A stretch of DNA of 26,501 nt from UBA1388 sp964555515 (GTDB lineage: Bacteria; Patescibacteriota; Microgenomatia; UBA1400; PJMF01): contig CAZKSJ010000009.1 of the NCBI GenBank assembly GCA_964555515.1, positions 1 to 26,501 of the forward strand. Direction: 5' to 3'. Below are positions 1 through 7,408 of the stretch, one piece after another. Every line of letters starts with the position of its first letter. Position 1 is the first letter of the stretch. Below the pieces are notes generated by a model that worked only from the letters and a program-made list of their open reading frames with translations, was not told the origin of the DNA and searched no databases. Made by a program: the position numbers and the translations under genes.

Positions 1-543
1 TTTCTGCTTAAGGAAAGAGGACATTTGCATCAAAAATTATATTGGTTTACTAGAAATAAGCCTGAAATCGAGCGTGCGCGGGGTGTAATTGATCAAATTG
101 AGCACCAACTAGGAGGTTGGGTGAGGGCTGAGATAATTTTGATGTTTACCATTGGTACTCTCACCTATATCGGTTTAGCTGCGCTGGGAATCAAGTATGC
201 TTTACCGCTCGCGCTGTTGGCCGGGCTTTTGGAAATTTTGCCAAATATCGGCCCCACGGTCGCAGCGATACCGGCGATCCTGATCGCTCTGATAACAGCT
301 GGACCATTGATGGCAGTGGCGGTGTTAATATTGGCACTGGTTGTGCAGCAACTGGAAAACAACTTTATTGTGCCCAAAATTATGAGTGACTCTTGTGACG
401 TTGATCCACTAGTGACAATTTTGGTGATCTTAATAGGATTACAATTGGGAGGGGTTTTAGGTGCTCTCTTGGCAGTACCAGCTTATATTGTGCTAAGGGT
501 ATTTTACTCTGTTTACTTCCTCAAAAGAGTGGCAACTGAGTGA
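1..543 (+). CDS. AI-2E family transporter, C-terminal part (5' truncated by window edge)
   Basis: The reading frame is open from base 1, so the gene starts upstream of the window; the first in-window start-like codon (TTG at 25) is not expected to be the true start. About 180 residues are visible. They contain several hydrophobic helices and the family-typical C-terminal pattern: a Gly/Pro-rich loop with LPNIGPTVAAIPA, then QQLENNFIVPKIM, then DPLVTILVILIGLQLGGVLGA... ending in a last membrane helix. This is the AI-2E transporter / PerM-like family (PF01594), polytopic inner-membrane proteins proposed to export small molecules or ions. Substrate cannot be told from sequence. The next element is the RNase P RNA promoter only about 20 bp after the stop, with no obvious terminator between. 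Confidence 0.9.
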   Translation, partial: FLLKERGHLHQKLYWFTRNKPEIERARGVIDQIEHQLGGWVRAEIILMFTIGTLTYIGLAALGIKYALPLALLAGLLEILPNIGPTVAAIPAILIALITAGPLMAVAVLILALVVQQLENNFIVPKIMSDSCDVDPLVTILVILIGLQLGGVLGALLAVPAYIVLRVFYSVYFLKRVATE

Positions 544-563
544 TATTGGTTAATGATCTCTAT

Positions 564-592
564 TTGAAAAAGATTGACTAATCAGTTATAAT
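564..592 (+). promoter_or_regulatory. Sigma-70-type promoter of RNase P RNA
   Basis: TTGAAA at 564-569 and a perfect TATAAT at 587-592 are separated by 17 bp. The predicted start, 7 nt after the -10, is position 599, exactly the first base of the P1 helix of the RNase P RNA. This agreement calibrates the promoter calls in the rest of the window. Confidence 0.85.
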
Positions 593-598
593 ACTGTT

Positions 599-972
599 GC
601 GGTATGACCGGATGATGGCTTTGTTCCCCGCCTTACGGCGAGGGATAAAGAGGAAAGTCCGGACAGCAGGCGTAGGGGATCCTGCGAAAGCAGGAGCGCT
701 GTTTTAATCCCGCCTTGGCGGGAGGAAGCAGTGACAGTCAGAGCAACAGAGACGATTTTTGGCAGGCACACGTGATCTGTCAAAACTGAAACGCTATTGA
801 CTCGTTAGTAATAACGACGAGGCCTCATCTTAAGCAATTAAGATGAGTGGCAATCCTCCCCGCTGCAACCATCGAACTTCACCATAATGCACACGCGCGC
901 TTTGTTGGTGATAATGTCATGGGCATAGATAGATCATCATTTAAACAGAATCCGGCTTACGAGTCATACCGC
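599..972 (+). ncRNA. rnpB: RNase P RNA, bacterial type A
   Basis: This is the catalytic RNA that matures tRNA 5' ends. The ends are set by a perfect 10-bp P1 helix: GCGGTATGAC (599-608) pairs with GTCATACCGC (963-972). Both halves of the conserved core are present: GAGGAAAGTCCGGAC around 650 (CR I / P4 5' strand) and ACAGAATCCGGCTTAC near 946-961 (CR V / P4 3' strand). Internal hairpins include CCTGC-GAAA-GCAGG, a CCCGCC/GGCGGG hairpin near 708-721, CGTTA-GTAA-TAACG (803-816) and a perfect 10-bp stem closed by GCAA (824-847). Three of these have GNRA tetraloops, usual for tertiary docking in type A RNase P. The length, about 374 nt, is normal. Confidence 0.97.
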
Positions 973-1096
973 AATTTTAAACACCCATCGAAGCAAAAAT
1001 AGGCACCCCAGTTGGCATGTTTATTGAAATGTCTGCTCCCCTTTTGGATTGTTTTCGCGTATACTAGAGCTGTGGTAAAAACTGATGTGAGGTGCT

Positions 1097-1783
1097 ATGC
1101 AAAGCTTACTTGATTCTTTTATTTTAATCATTGCTCAGTCAACAGAAGCGTTTGCTGCTTATCTACCCAGAATCTTGGCGGCGCTGGTAGTGTTATTGAT
1201 TGGGACAGCCGTCGCCAAAGTAATCAAACGATTGTTGGTGCAAATTTTTGAATCGATTCGTTTATCTAAAGTCATTAAAAATACACCAATTGAGCATTTT
1301 TTGGATAATGCCGAAGTTTCCGGTAAAGTTGAAGAAGTGATCGGAGCAATTTTCTATTGGTTAATCATGTTAGTGGTGTTGCAAAGCGCGGTGTCCATCC
1401 TGGGTCTAACCTCTTTATCGGTCATCTTGGAACGGGTTTTGGGCTATGTGCCACACATTATTTCGGCAGTGATTATCTTGGTAATTGGCGTGCTGCTGGC
1501 AGGTTTAGCTGAAGGTTTGGTAAAGGGCACGATTAAAACGATAGATGGCAAAAGTGCTCGTTTATTAGGCAAACTGACTAGTTATTCCATCATGGTGCTA
1601 GCCACGATGATTGCCATCTCTGAACTAGGTATTGCTAGAGAATACATCTTGATTATGTTTATTGGCTTTGTGACACTTTTAGTGCTAGGTTTGGGGTTAG
1701 CACTAGGTTTGGGCGGGCAACACATTGTGCGCTCTATTCTTGAGGTTTGGTACAAGAAGGTTCGTCAAGATATTAAAGAATAA
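1097..1783 (+). CDS. MscS-like conserved TM-helix protein lacking the MscS beta domain
   Basis: A 228-residue integral membrane protein. Hydrophobic segments lie at about residues 24-46, 82-103, 118-141, 159-178 and 182-205. The last is a Gly/Ala/Leu-rich helix with GLGLALGLGGQ, resembling the pore-lining helix of small-conductance mechanosensitive channels and the 'conserved TM helix' family (PF05552). The protein ends about 20 residues after this helix, so the cytoplasmic beta and vestibule domains of true MscS channels are absent. A role as a mechanosensitive or small-solute channel is inferred from the helix pattern only. GAGGTG at 1089-1094 sits just before the ATG. A TATACT -10 at 1060-1065 (poor -35) would give a roughly 25-nt leader. 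UppP follows 36 bp downstream on the same strand. Confidence 0.8.
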   Translation: MQSLLDSFILIIAQSTEAFAAYLPRILAALVVLLIGTAVAKVIKRLLVQIFESIRLSKVIKNTPIEHFLDNAEVSGKVEEVIGAIFYWLIMLVVLQSAVSILGLTSLSVILERVLGYVPHIISAVIILVIGVLLAGLAEGLVKGTIKTIDGKSARLLGKLTSYSIMVLATMIAISELGIAREYILIMFIGFVTLLVLGLGLALGLGGQHIVRSILEVWYKKVRQDIKE

Positions 1784-1819
1784 TTATTCGACTGATTATT
1801 TGTTCAAAATCTCACAACT

Positions 1820-2590
1820 ATGCAGGTTTTTCAGGCAGTGATATTGGGTTTTGTGCAAGGGGCGACTGAGTTTTTGCCGGTGTCTAGTTCTGGTCATTTG
1901 GTGTTGATGCAGCACTTATTTGGCTTTTCTGAATCGATGCTCGCATTTGACGTCTTCTTACACCTCGCTACCCTGCTGGCTGTATTAGTGTTTTTTTGGC
2001 AGGACATTGTTAAGTTAAAAATGAAAGACCTGATTCAGTTGGCCATGGCAACTTTACCGGCGATCGTGGTTGGTCTTATTTTGAGTGGTTTGATTGAGAA
2101 AATATTTGTGCTGCCAATTTTGGTTGGTGTGGCTCTAATTGGCACTGGTGTGATCAATATGTTGAGCGACAAAATTCTCAATTCGGCAGAAAGCGTTGGG
2201 TCAAAATCATTAACAAATCTAACAGCCTGGAAGATTGGACTTTGGCAGGCAGCGGCTATTTTACCGGGGATTTCGCGATCGGGTTCAACCGTCTATGCGG
2301 GTTTGAGGATGGGTTTGGAGCGCCAAGCCGCTTTTCGTTTTTCATTTTTGTTGTCTATTCCAGCCATCATCGCTGCGGGTGCTTATCAAAGTTGGCAAAC
2401 TTATCAATCAGCTGAAATAAGTGTGCAGTGGGTGCCGACGTTATTGGCGATGACGGCTGCATTTGTTACAGGCTTGCTTTGCTTAAGACTCTTGCAATAC
2501 TTAATTAAAGCAGCCAAATTGAGAATTTTTGGTTGGTATTGTTTTGCGGTGGGAGGCTTGGTGATCATCACTTCTTTGATCAAATGGTGA
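1820..2590 (+). CDS. uppP: Undecaprenyl-diphosphatase UppP (BacA)
   Basis: This membrane enzyme dephosphorylates undecaprenyl diphosphate to recycle the lipid carrier of peptidoglycan and surface-glycan synthesis. The 256-residue length is typical. Both family signatures are present: QGATEFLPVSSSGHLVL (residues 13-29, with E17, the SSSG stretch and H26) and LPGISRSGST (residues 148-157, with R153). The rest is about eight hydrophobic helices. No Shine-Dalgarno site is visible before the ATG, and the gene follows the MscS-like gene closely, so translation may depend on co-transcription or an unseen near-leaderless start. The gene converges on the CAP-domain gene. The 93-bp gap between them is AT-rich, with an imperfect inverted repeat at about 2668-2693 that lacks a T-tract. 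Confidence 0.96.
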   Translation: MQVFQAVILGFVQGATEFLPVSSSGHLVLMQHLFGFSESMLAFDVFLHLATLLAVLVFFWQDIVKLKMKDLIQLAMATLPAIVVGLILSGLIEKIFVLPILVGVALIGTGVINMLSDKILNSAESVGSKSLTNLTAWKIGLWQAAAILPGISRSGSTVYAGLRMGLERQAAFRFSFLLSIPAIIAAGAYQSWQTYQSAEISVQWVPTLLAMTAAFVTGLLCLRLLQYLIKAAKLRIFGWYCFAVGGLVIITSLIKW

Positions 2591-2683
2591 CTTTTCGATT
2601 CGTCTTAGCTTTGGGTGAATACTTATCTTTTTTATATCAAAAATAAGTTGTTCAATAAACAATAAATAGCATTATAAATCAAT

Positions 2684-3526
2684 TTATATTGCTTTGCCTA
2701 AATGAAGTACAACCACGCAACTAAACCCGTTGTTTTCCCGAATCGATAAGCAATCCACCGCTGCGCCCATGTCCTCATATTCTTTGTGCAACATTTGGGC
2801 GTTGTGTTCTGGGCTCTGTAACCAGCCCTCAAAAGTTTTCCAAGCAGAGTTGTGATTGAAAGCTAAATTTTCGCCAGCGAGTTGATATTGATAGCCAGCA
2901 TCCTTAAAAAATTGCCAAGTAGTTTGGCCGGATTTATTTTCATGTTGCCAGTAATCATCTTTGATCATGTCGATCAGCTTAGTCCGGGCGCTACGCTCCA
3001 AAGCAAGATTGATGCTTAACTGACTGAGCCGGTTTTCTTGGCGGTGGGTGTTGATCAGGCGGTAAAGTTGGATGAGTTGGTAATCGGGGGGAGAATCTAG
3101 TGGCACATCGGTCATCTCCTCGGCTGAGGTGTGGGCGCCCAAGACGGAAGTGGGCGGCGCTGTCTGCTGATCGTTGGTTGGCAATTCGGAAAGGGATACA
3201 GCTGAACCGAGAGCGGTACTAGCGGTACCGTTGGTAGGCGGCGGAATATTTTCTGGTGAAGTGTCGGCAGACTGATCGTTAAGTCCGGTCGGTGGTTGAG
3301 CATCGCGCGACTTAGGTTCGGTGACCGATATTGAGCTCGTTCTTGATTGCAGGTCATTTGGCAATCTTCCTTGTAGCGGTGTAGATATTAGACTTAGTTG
3401 TTGATTGACTGTGTGCCAAGTATCAACGAGTGGGTTTGGCTTGATCAATAAATACAAGCCACCCACAGCAATGATCAGCACCACGGCAAAACTGATGAAT
3501 AGGCCGTAAACCATCTTAATTTCCAT
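2684..3526 (-). CDS. Membrane-anchored CAP-domain (SCP/PR-1/YkwD-like) protein
   Basis: About 280 residues from the ATG at 3526. An N-terminal signal-anchor helix (about residues 7-28) is followed by roughly 120 residues of Ser/Thr/Pro-rich linker, then a C-terminal CAP domain of about 130 residues. The domain carries the expected residues: a His in YWQHENKSG, GENLA, and SPEHNAQML, matching the two His and two Glu of the CAP cavity. CAP proteins of the YkwD type are exported and their biochemical role is mostly unknown. The frame is open to an ATG at 3643, but that would overlap the divergent gene and place residues ahead of the membrane anchor. The ATG at 3526 coincides with the predicted transcription start; 3514 is an alternative. 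Confidence 0.85.
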   Translation of the reverse strand: MEIKMVYGLFISFAVVLIIAVGGLYLLIKPNPLVDTWHTVNQQLSLISTPLQGRLPNDLQSRTSSISVTEPKSRDAQPPTGLNDQSADTSPENIPPPTNGTASTALGSAVSLSELPTNDQQTAPPTSVLGAHTSAEEMTDVPLDSPPDYQLIQLYRLINTHRQENRLSQLSINLALERSARTKLIDMIKDDYWQHENKSGQTTWQFFKDAGYQYQLAGENLAFNHNSAWKTFEGWLQSPEHNAQMLHKEYEDMGAAVDCLSIRENNGFSCVVVLHLGKAI

Positions 3527-3532
3527 AAGGTT

Positions 3533-3561
3533 AGTGTAGCACCAAACGGTTTTTAACCCAA
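3533..3561 (-). promoter_or_regulatory. Promoter of CAP-domain gene (predicted leaderless)
   Basis: On the minus strand TTGGGT (3561-3556) and TACACT (3538-3533) are separated by 17 bp. Seven nt past the -10 is 3526, the A of the ATG, so the mRNA would have no leader. The -35 element lies inside the left arm of the dyad at 3550-3576. Confidence 0.5.
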
Positions 3562-3576
3562 AGTATTGGGTAAAAA
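3550..3576. promoter_or_regulatory. Inverted repeat in divergent intergenic region (operator candidate)
   Basis: TTTTTAACCCAA, a 4-base centre AGTA, then TTGGGTAAAAA: the arms match except for one extra A in the left arm. It sits between the divergent CAP gene and the PLD-led cassette. Each arm holds a TTGGGT that could be a -35 element: minus strand 3556-3561 (17 bp from TACACT) and plus strand 3566-3571 (16 bp from a TATGAA at 3588-3593). A protein bound here could control both directions. It could also simply form a hairpin. Confidence 0.45.
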
Positions 3577-3614
3577 CAGGTACAAAATATGAAAAAAGCA
3601 TATAAAATATAGCA

Positions 3615-4700
3615 ATGGAGAAAATGCCAACTTCAAACGGCAATCATTCTGGGGAACAAAAAAGTTCTGATTATTTGATACTTTCTACCAATGAGTTTTT
3701 TCAAGACCAAATAAATGAAGTCGCTCGAGCTGAGATAAGGACTTGGATCCAAACAATGGCTCTTGAACCAAGTTATTTTACTAATTTGTTGGTATTCAAC
3801 TTAATTCAAGCAGCGCAAAGAGGAGTTGATGTGCGAGTTGTCCATGACGCATATTCCGATTATGTTACCGATAATTCATTTAACAGCTTATCGCTCTTAC
3901 TACAGGAAAAAGTTAGACAGAAAAAGCGCACGCTTCAGGATCAAAGGTCAACAATGGTTGAATTGATGAGGAGATCTTATCCAGTTGTAAAAACTAACAT
4001 CTCATCAAAAGTTATTGCAGCCACTCCTATGGCTGCAATAATGGGAAGGGATCATAAAAAAATCTCAATCGTTGATGAGAGTGCTTACATAGGTGGAGTA
4101 AATTTAACTTCATTAGATGAAAGAAGACTGGATTTAATGCTCAAAACTAGCAATGCAAGTATCGTCTTTGCATTGAAACAAGTTTATATACGTTCATTTT
4201 ATGAGATGCTTGCTCAAGATATGGAAATTAAGTGCGATGAATTTAATCTATTACTGATCGATAGCGGCTTTAGAGGCCAATCAACAATCATGAATTGTGT
4301 TTATAAATATGTCCAAAGAGAGCAAGAAAAAATTGTAGTATTATCACCTTACTTGCCATCAGGCAAATTTAGAAGGCTGTTAAACAATGCAGTTATTAGT
4401 GGGGTTGAGGTAGAGGTATATACAACTGGCTACAACCAAACTGGTTTAGCCCCAAAGGCATCGCAATTTATTCATAATTTAGGACAGTCAAAGCCGAAGT
4501 TTAAAATAATGAGATATCAGGGAATTGTACACGCTAAGGCACTAATTTTTGGACAACATTCTGCTATGATTGGATCTCACAATTTCGATGAGTTATTTGT
4601 TCAATTTGGAACTGAGGAATTGGCTTTGTTGACCAGACAAAGAGAAATCATAGATCAACTACAGCAATATGTTGCGAATATGAGGCAATTTTGTGTCTGA
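3615..4700 (+). CDS. Phospholipase D-like / cardiolipin synthase-like protein
   Basis: A 361-residue soluble protein (no membrane helix) with two PLD half-domains. The first HKD motif is complete: H147, K149, D154, followed by GG160-161 and N163. The second has H306, K308, GS320-321 and N323, but Gly (G313) where Asp is expected. PLD-family enzymes use two HKD motifs to cut or transfer phosphodiesters, in phospholipids (cardiolipin synthases, phospholipase D) or nucleic acids (Nuc-type). The length and duplicated layout resemble ClsB-type cardiolipin synthases, but the substrate is unproven. ATG 3615 is used; ATG 3624 in the same frame is an alternative. It leads the AT-rich cassette. A TAAAAT at 3603-3608 would make it leaderless, while TTGGGT/TATGAA (3566-3593) would give a short leader. 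Confidence 0.85.
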   Translation: MEKMPTSNGNHSGEQKSSDYLILSTNEFFQDQINEVARAEIRTWIQTMALEPSYFTNLLVFNLIQAAQRGVDVRVVHDAYSDYVTDNSFNSLSLLLQEKVRQKKRTLQDQRSTMVELMRRSYPVVKTNISSKVIAATPMAAIMGRDHKKISIVDESAYIGGVNLTSLDERRLDLMLKTSNASIVFALKQVYIRSFYEMLAQDMEIKCDEFNLLLIDSGFRGQSTIMNCVYKYVQREQEKIVVLSPYLPSGKFRRLLNNAVISGVEVEVYTTGYNQTGLAPKASQFIHNLGQSKPKFKIMRYQGIVHAKALIFGQHSAMIGSHNFDELFVQFGTEELALLTRQREIIDQLQQYVANMRQFCV

Positions 4701-4715
4701 GAGAAAAAACATCAA

Positions 4716-5492
4716 ATGATAAGTGCTGACCGATCTTCTAACTTGGAATCTATAAAATATGCAGATTTGCACATTCACACCAACTGTTCAGATGGAAGTG
4801 CTAATCCTCAGGAAATAGTTGCTCTTGCTGTCTACAAAAGACTTCAGGCTATTGCCATCACGGATCATAATTTGTTCTGGCCTTCTCAAATTGCCATTGA
4901 GTATGCTCATGCAAACGAATTGTCTATTGAGGTATTAAGAGCGACTGAGTTATCTACCGCGAATGGTCACTTACTGATCTATGATCTCAATGGCGAAGTT
5001 AAACCTGGACTAGATTTAGAAGAAACATTGAAAATTGTACACAATTTAGGTGGTTTAGCCGTCGTAGCTCATCCCGGATTACCCCATATATCTTCAATTG
5101 CACTTAAAAGAATATATGAAATAATTCAATCAGATAACCAAGAACTTTATTTTGATGGAATAGAAACATTCAATGCCTCTGGAATGAGAATGCAAAAGTT
5201 TGATAGAATGCAGATAGTTTTTGGCAAAAGTTATCAAGAATTAATTAAATTTCTAGTTAAGAATATTGGTAATCCAAAAATTGGAGCTTTGTTGGGAGGC
5301 TCAGATTCTCACACGAAAAGTGTTGGCGATGCCGCAACTGGATATTTTAGCGACAGCATTATTGATGCAATTAGAAAGCGAGAGTGCTTCGCCTACATCG
5401 CTCAAAAAGGTGTATTACTAGATACTTATGAATTATTTAATATGTTCTATTCAATTCTTAGATATCATTTAATGAAAAGATTTCGAGAATGA
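4716..5492 (+). CDS. PHP-domain metal-dependent phosphoesterase
   Basis: 258 residues with the four conserved PHP motifs in order: DLHIHTNCSDG (D17, H19, H21, D26), TDHN (D50, H51), E78 in RATELS, AHPG (H119), and GGSDSH near the end (D197, H199). These residues bind a cluster of divalent metals in the PHP superfamily, which hydrolyses phosphomonoesters or phosphodiesters of nucleotides and small molecules (relatives include RNase AM/TrpH-like enzymes, histidinol phosphatase and polymerase PHP domains). It is a stand-alone PHP domain with no polymerase part. The substrate is unknown. It starts 15 bp after the PLD stop and ends 6 bp before the EEP start, so all three are almost certainly one transcript. 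No good Shine-Dalgarno is seen. Confidence 0.88.
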   Translation: MISADRSSNLESIKYADLHIHTNCSDGSANPQEIVALAVYKRLQAIAITDHNLFWPSQIAIEYAHANELSIEVLRATELSTANGHLLIYDLNGEVKPGLDLEETLKIVHNLGGLAVVAHPGLPHISSIALKRIYEIIQSDNQELYFDGIETFNASGMRMQKFDRMQIVFGKSYQELIKFLVKNIGNPKIGALLGGSDSHTKSVGDAATGYFSDSIIDAIRKRECFAYIAQKGVLLDTYELFNMFYSILRYHLMKRFRE

Positions 5493-5498
5493 AAGTAG

Positions 5499-6311
5499 AT
5501 GCTTAAAATTGCTACATACAATATCCAGTTTTCTGTGAATTCCCAACAAATAATCAATACCTTGAAAATGCTGGCGAAGGATGGAGTTAGTGTATTTTGT
5601 CTACAAGAGGTAGTACCCAATTTTCAAGATAACATTGTTGACAAAATATTGGATGGACTCGGATCTAATTGGCAAGCGATTTATCATCTTGGAGATGATC
5701 AAGGTTTTTTAAATATGGGTAATTGCATAATTTGGAACAAAAGAAAGTTAAAACTTACTAAAAGTAATAAAGTAACACTTCCATATTCAGGAAATCTTCT
5801 TCTTCACGAAAAAATATTTTCATTATTAGCTGGGGGAATCACCAAACCATTTAAAAGAAGGGTAATTACTGGTTATTTTACATACAGAAAAAAATCAATC
5901 AGAATTACTAACATCCACCTAGATCATAATGGAGGTTTAAAAAATAGAAAAAAACAACTGCAATTTTTAATTGAAAAATTAAATTCTGACGAAGCTTTTT
6001 TTTACGATATTATTTGTGGAGATTTTAATAATTTAAATTTATGGAAAAACGATCGTGAAATATTAGCGCATCAAGAAATATTGACAGGATATGTTGAAGC
6101 AACATCAAATATTTTATGGACTGCAGATTTGAATTATATCGATACATCGTCTGGAGTAAAGTCATTACAAAGGTTAATTGTATTATTTGATATTCACTTA
6201 AAAAGAAAACTTGATTATGTATGGACTAGTAACATTAGAAATATCAGTTCAGAAACAATTCTAGCAAATGGCTCAGACCATCTGCCAGTGGTTGTTCAGT
6301 TAGAAATATAA
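5499..6311 (+). CDS. Endonuclease/exonuclease/phosphatase (EEP) family protein
   Basis: 270 residues with the complete EEP catalytic set: ATYNIQF (N8), CLQEV (E37), ITNIHLDH (H140, D142, H143), GDFNN (D175, N177) and GSDHLPV (D260, H261). The fold (DNase I / AP endonuclease / sphingomyelinase / inositol phosphatase) is metal-dependent and cuts phosphodiesters or phosphomonoesters. Substrate is not predictable. No signal peptide or membrane helix is present, so it probably acts in the cytoplasm. It is the most AT-rich gene in the window (long A runs, many AAA, ATA and AGA codons). An EEP gene beside a PLD-type cardiolipin synthase has a known parallel in the E. coli ybhP-clsB(ybhO)-ybhN locus, which supports a lipid-related role but does not prove it. 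Confidence 0.87.
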   Translation: MLKIATYNIQFSVNSQQIINTLKMLAKDGVSVFCLQEVVPNFQDNIVDKILDGLGSNWQAIYHLGDDQGFLNMGNCIIWNKRKLKLTKSNKVTLPYSGNLLLHEKIFSLLAGGITKPFKRRVITGYFTYRKKSIRITNIHLDHNGGLKNRKKQLQFLIEKLNSDEAFFYDIICGDFNNLNLWKNDREILAHQEILTGYVEATSNILWTADLNYIDTSSGVKSLQRLIVLFDIHLKRKLDYVWTSNIRNISSETILANGSDHLPVVVQLEI

Positions 6312-6366
6312 ATACTGCATTTTTTGTATCATTCATAATTTATTTCTAGGTGGCAGGATAAACGTT

Positions 6367-7299
6367 ATGATCAATCATGAGTTATCTCTTGGGGAATCTT
6401 TCAGATTAATGAAAGCATATGGAAAAATTGGCGTAGAATCAGATTCATTATTAGAGTTTGCCTGGGTCATTAATCAAATAGTTCGGGAGGATTTGCGTCA
6501 GCTATCACAGATTACTGGAGAAACTATTACTCCATCTCTCCACATTCCTGTAATTACTTATATCCAGAGAACAATAGAATTTGCCTACATATATTTAGAA
6601 GTTTTCTTAAGGGGTGAATATCAGGAATGGAAACCAAATAATACTTTTCCGAGGATTATTGACCTTGGTGGAGATCCTGGTGCAATTTCTGTTTTATACT
6701 GGAAATATATAGCACCTCAGGCTCTCATAACAGTTGTTGAGGCAAATCCAGCGACGGCTGCTGTGATGCAACGCAGCCTTGAGAGAAGAGGTTTGTCTGA
6801 TATCGAGGTGTTAAACGCTATTGTTGTTGGGAACAATGCCGACGTTGCTTCTCTTAATTTACATCGTCCAGGAAAAGGGTTTCATACTCAAGATTACGTA
6901 AGTAGCAGCAACTCTGATTCAGAGATCAATCCTTATAAAGTTGATGTTCCGACAGTTCAATTGTCCTCATTAATAAAAAATGACGAGCAGGTGGATCTCT
7001 TGAAAGTAGATATTGAAGGAGCAGAGGGAGAAACCATGCGAGAATTATGGAGATCGGGCAAGTTATGGCAAGTAAATTACATAATAATGGAATTTCACCA
7101 TTGTCCTGTTACCTATCCTTCTAATTCAATTTTAGAAATGCTCGATATTCTTGGTCAATGCGGGTTTTCTATTGAAGAGGCGCATATTACAATGGGAAAA
7201 GGTCTAAGAAAAAAAATTCCTCTGAGAGTTAAAGATATCCCCAAAATTTGCACCAGCAATCAAAAAATATATTTAACATTTAGCGCTCAACGAATTTGA
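6367..7299 (+). CDS. FkbM family SAM-dependent methyltransferase
   Basis: 310 residues. The Rossmann-fold methyltransferase core begins near residue 95: IIDLGGDPGA (motif I, residues 97-106), VVEANP (acidic residue E125 and N127 for SAM ribose), then VDLLKVDIEGAEGETM (residues 209-224), the signature of the FkbM family. The first about 90 residues are a helical extension. FkbM enzymes usually O-methylate sugars or small metabolites, often in surface-glycan or secondary-metabolite clusters. Motif I (GGDPG) departs from the usual GANxG type. A 55-bp gap separates it from the EEP gene; AGGA at 6355-6358, 8 nt before the ATG, is a plausible ribosome-binding site. It is the last gene of the AT-rich cassette; the next gene is convergent. 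Confidence 0.85.
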   Translation: MINHELSLGESFRLMKAYGKIGVESDSLLEFAWVINQIVREDLRQLSQITGETITPSLHIPVITYIQRTIEFAYIYLEVFLRGEYQEWKPNNTFPRIIDLGGDPGAISVLYWKYIAPQALITVVEANPATAAVMQRSLERRGLSDIEVLNAIVVGNNADVASLNLHRPGKGFHTQDYVSSSNSDSEINPYKVDVPTVQLSSLIKNDEQVDLLKVDIEGAEGETMRELWRSGKLWQVNYIIMEFHHCPVTYPSNSILEMLDILGQCGFSIEEAHITMGKGLRKKIPLRVKDIPKICTSNQKIYLTFSAQRI

Positions 7300-7408
7300 C
7301 GATTTTCTTGATTTCCATATGGGTGTCACACCAAACTGGTGATTTGTTTAAGTTAAGACAATCTGTTCAGGCAGTTGCCTGAAGCGGTTATGGCAATTCA
7401 ATCAAAGT

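Noticed and set aside
574..579. TTGACT as -35 of rnpB
   Set aside because: Only 7 bp from the TATAAT; the TTGAAA at 564-569 has the correct 17-bp spacing and predicts the known RNA start.
586..783. 65-codon minus-strand frame over rnpB
   Set aside because: Fully inside the structured RNase P RNA.
3112..3357. 81-codon frame inside the CAP gene
   Set aside because: Alternate-frame reading of the low-complexity Ser/Thr/Pro linker; no independent support.
7329..7382. Two small hairpins (CACCA/TGGTG and TCAGGC/GCCTGA) between the FkbM gene and comM
   Set aside because: Short stems with no T-tract; may help end transcription of the convergent genes but do not meet terminator criteria.
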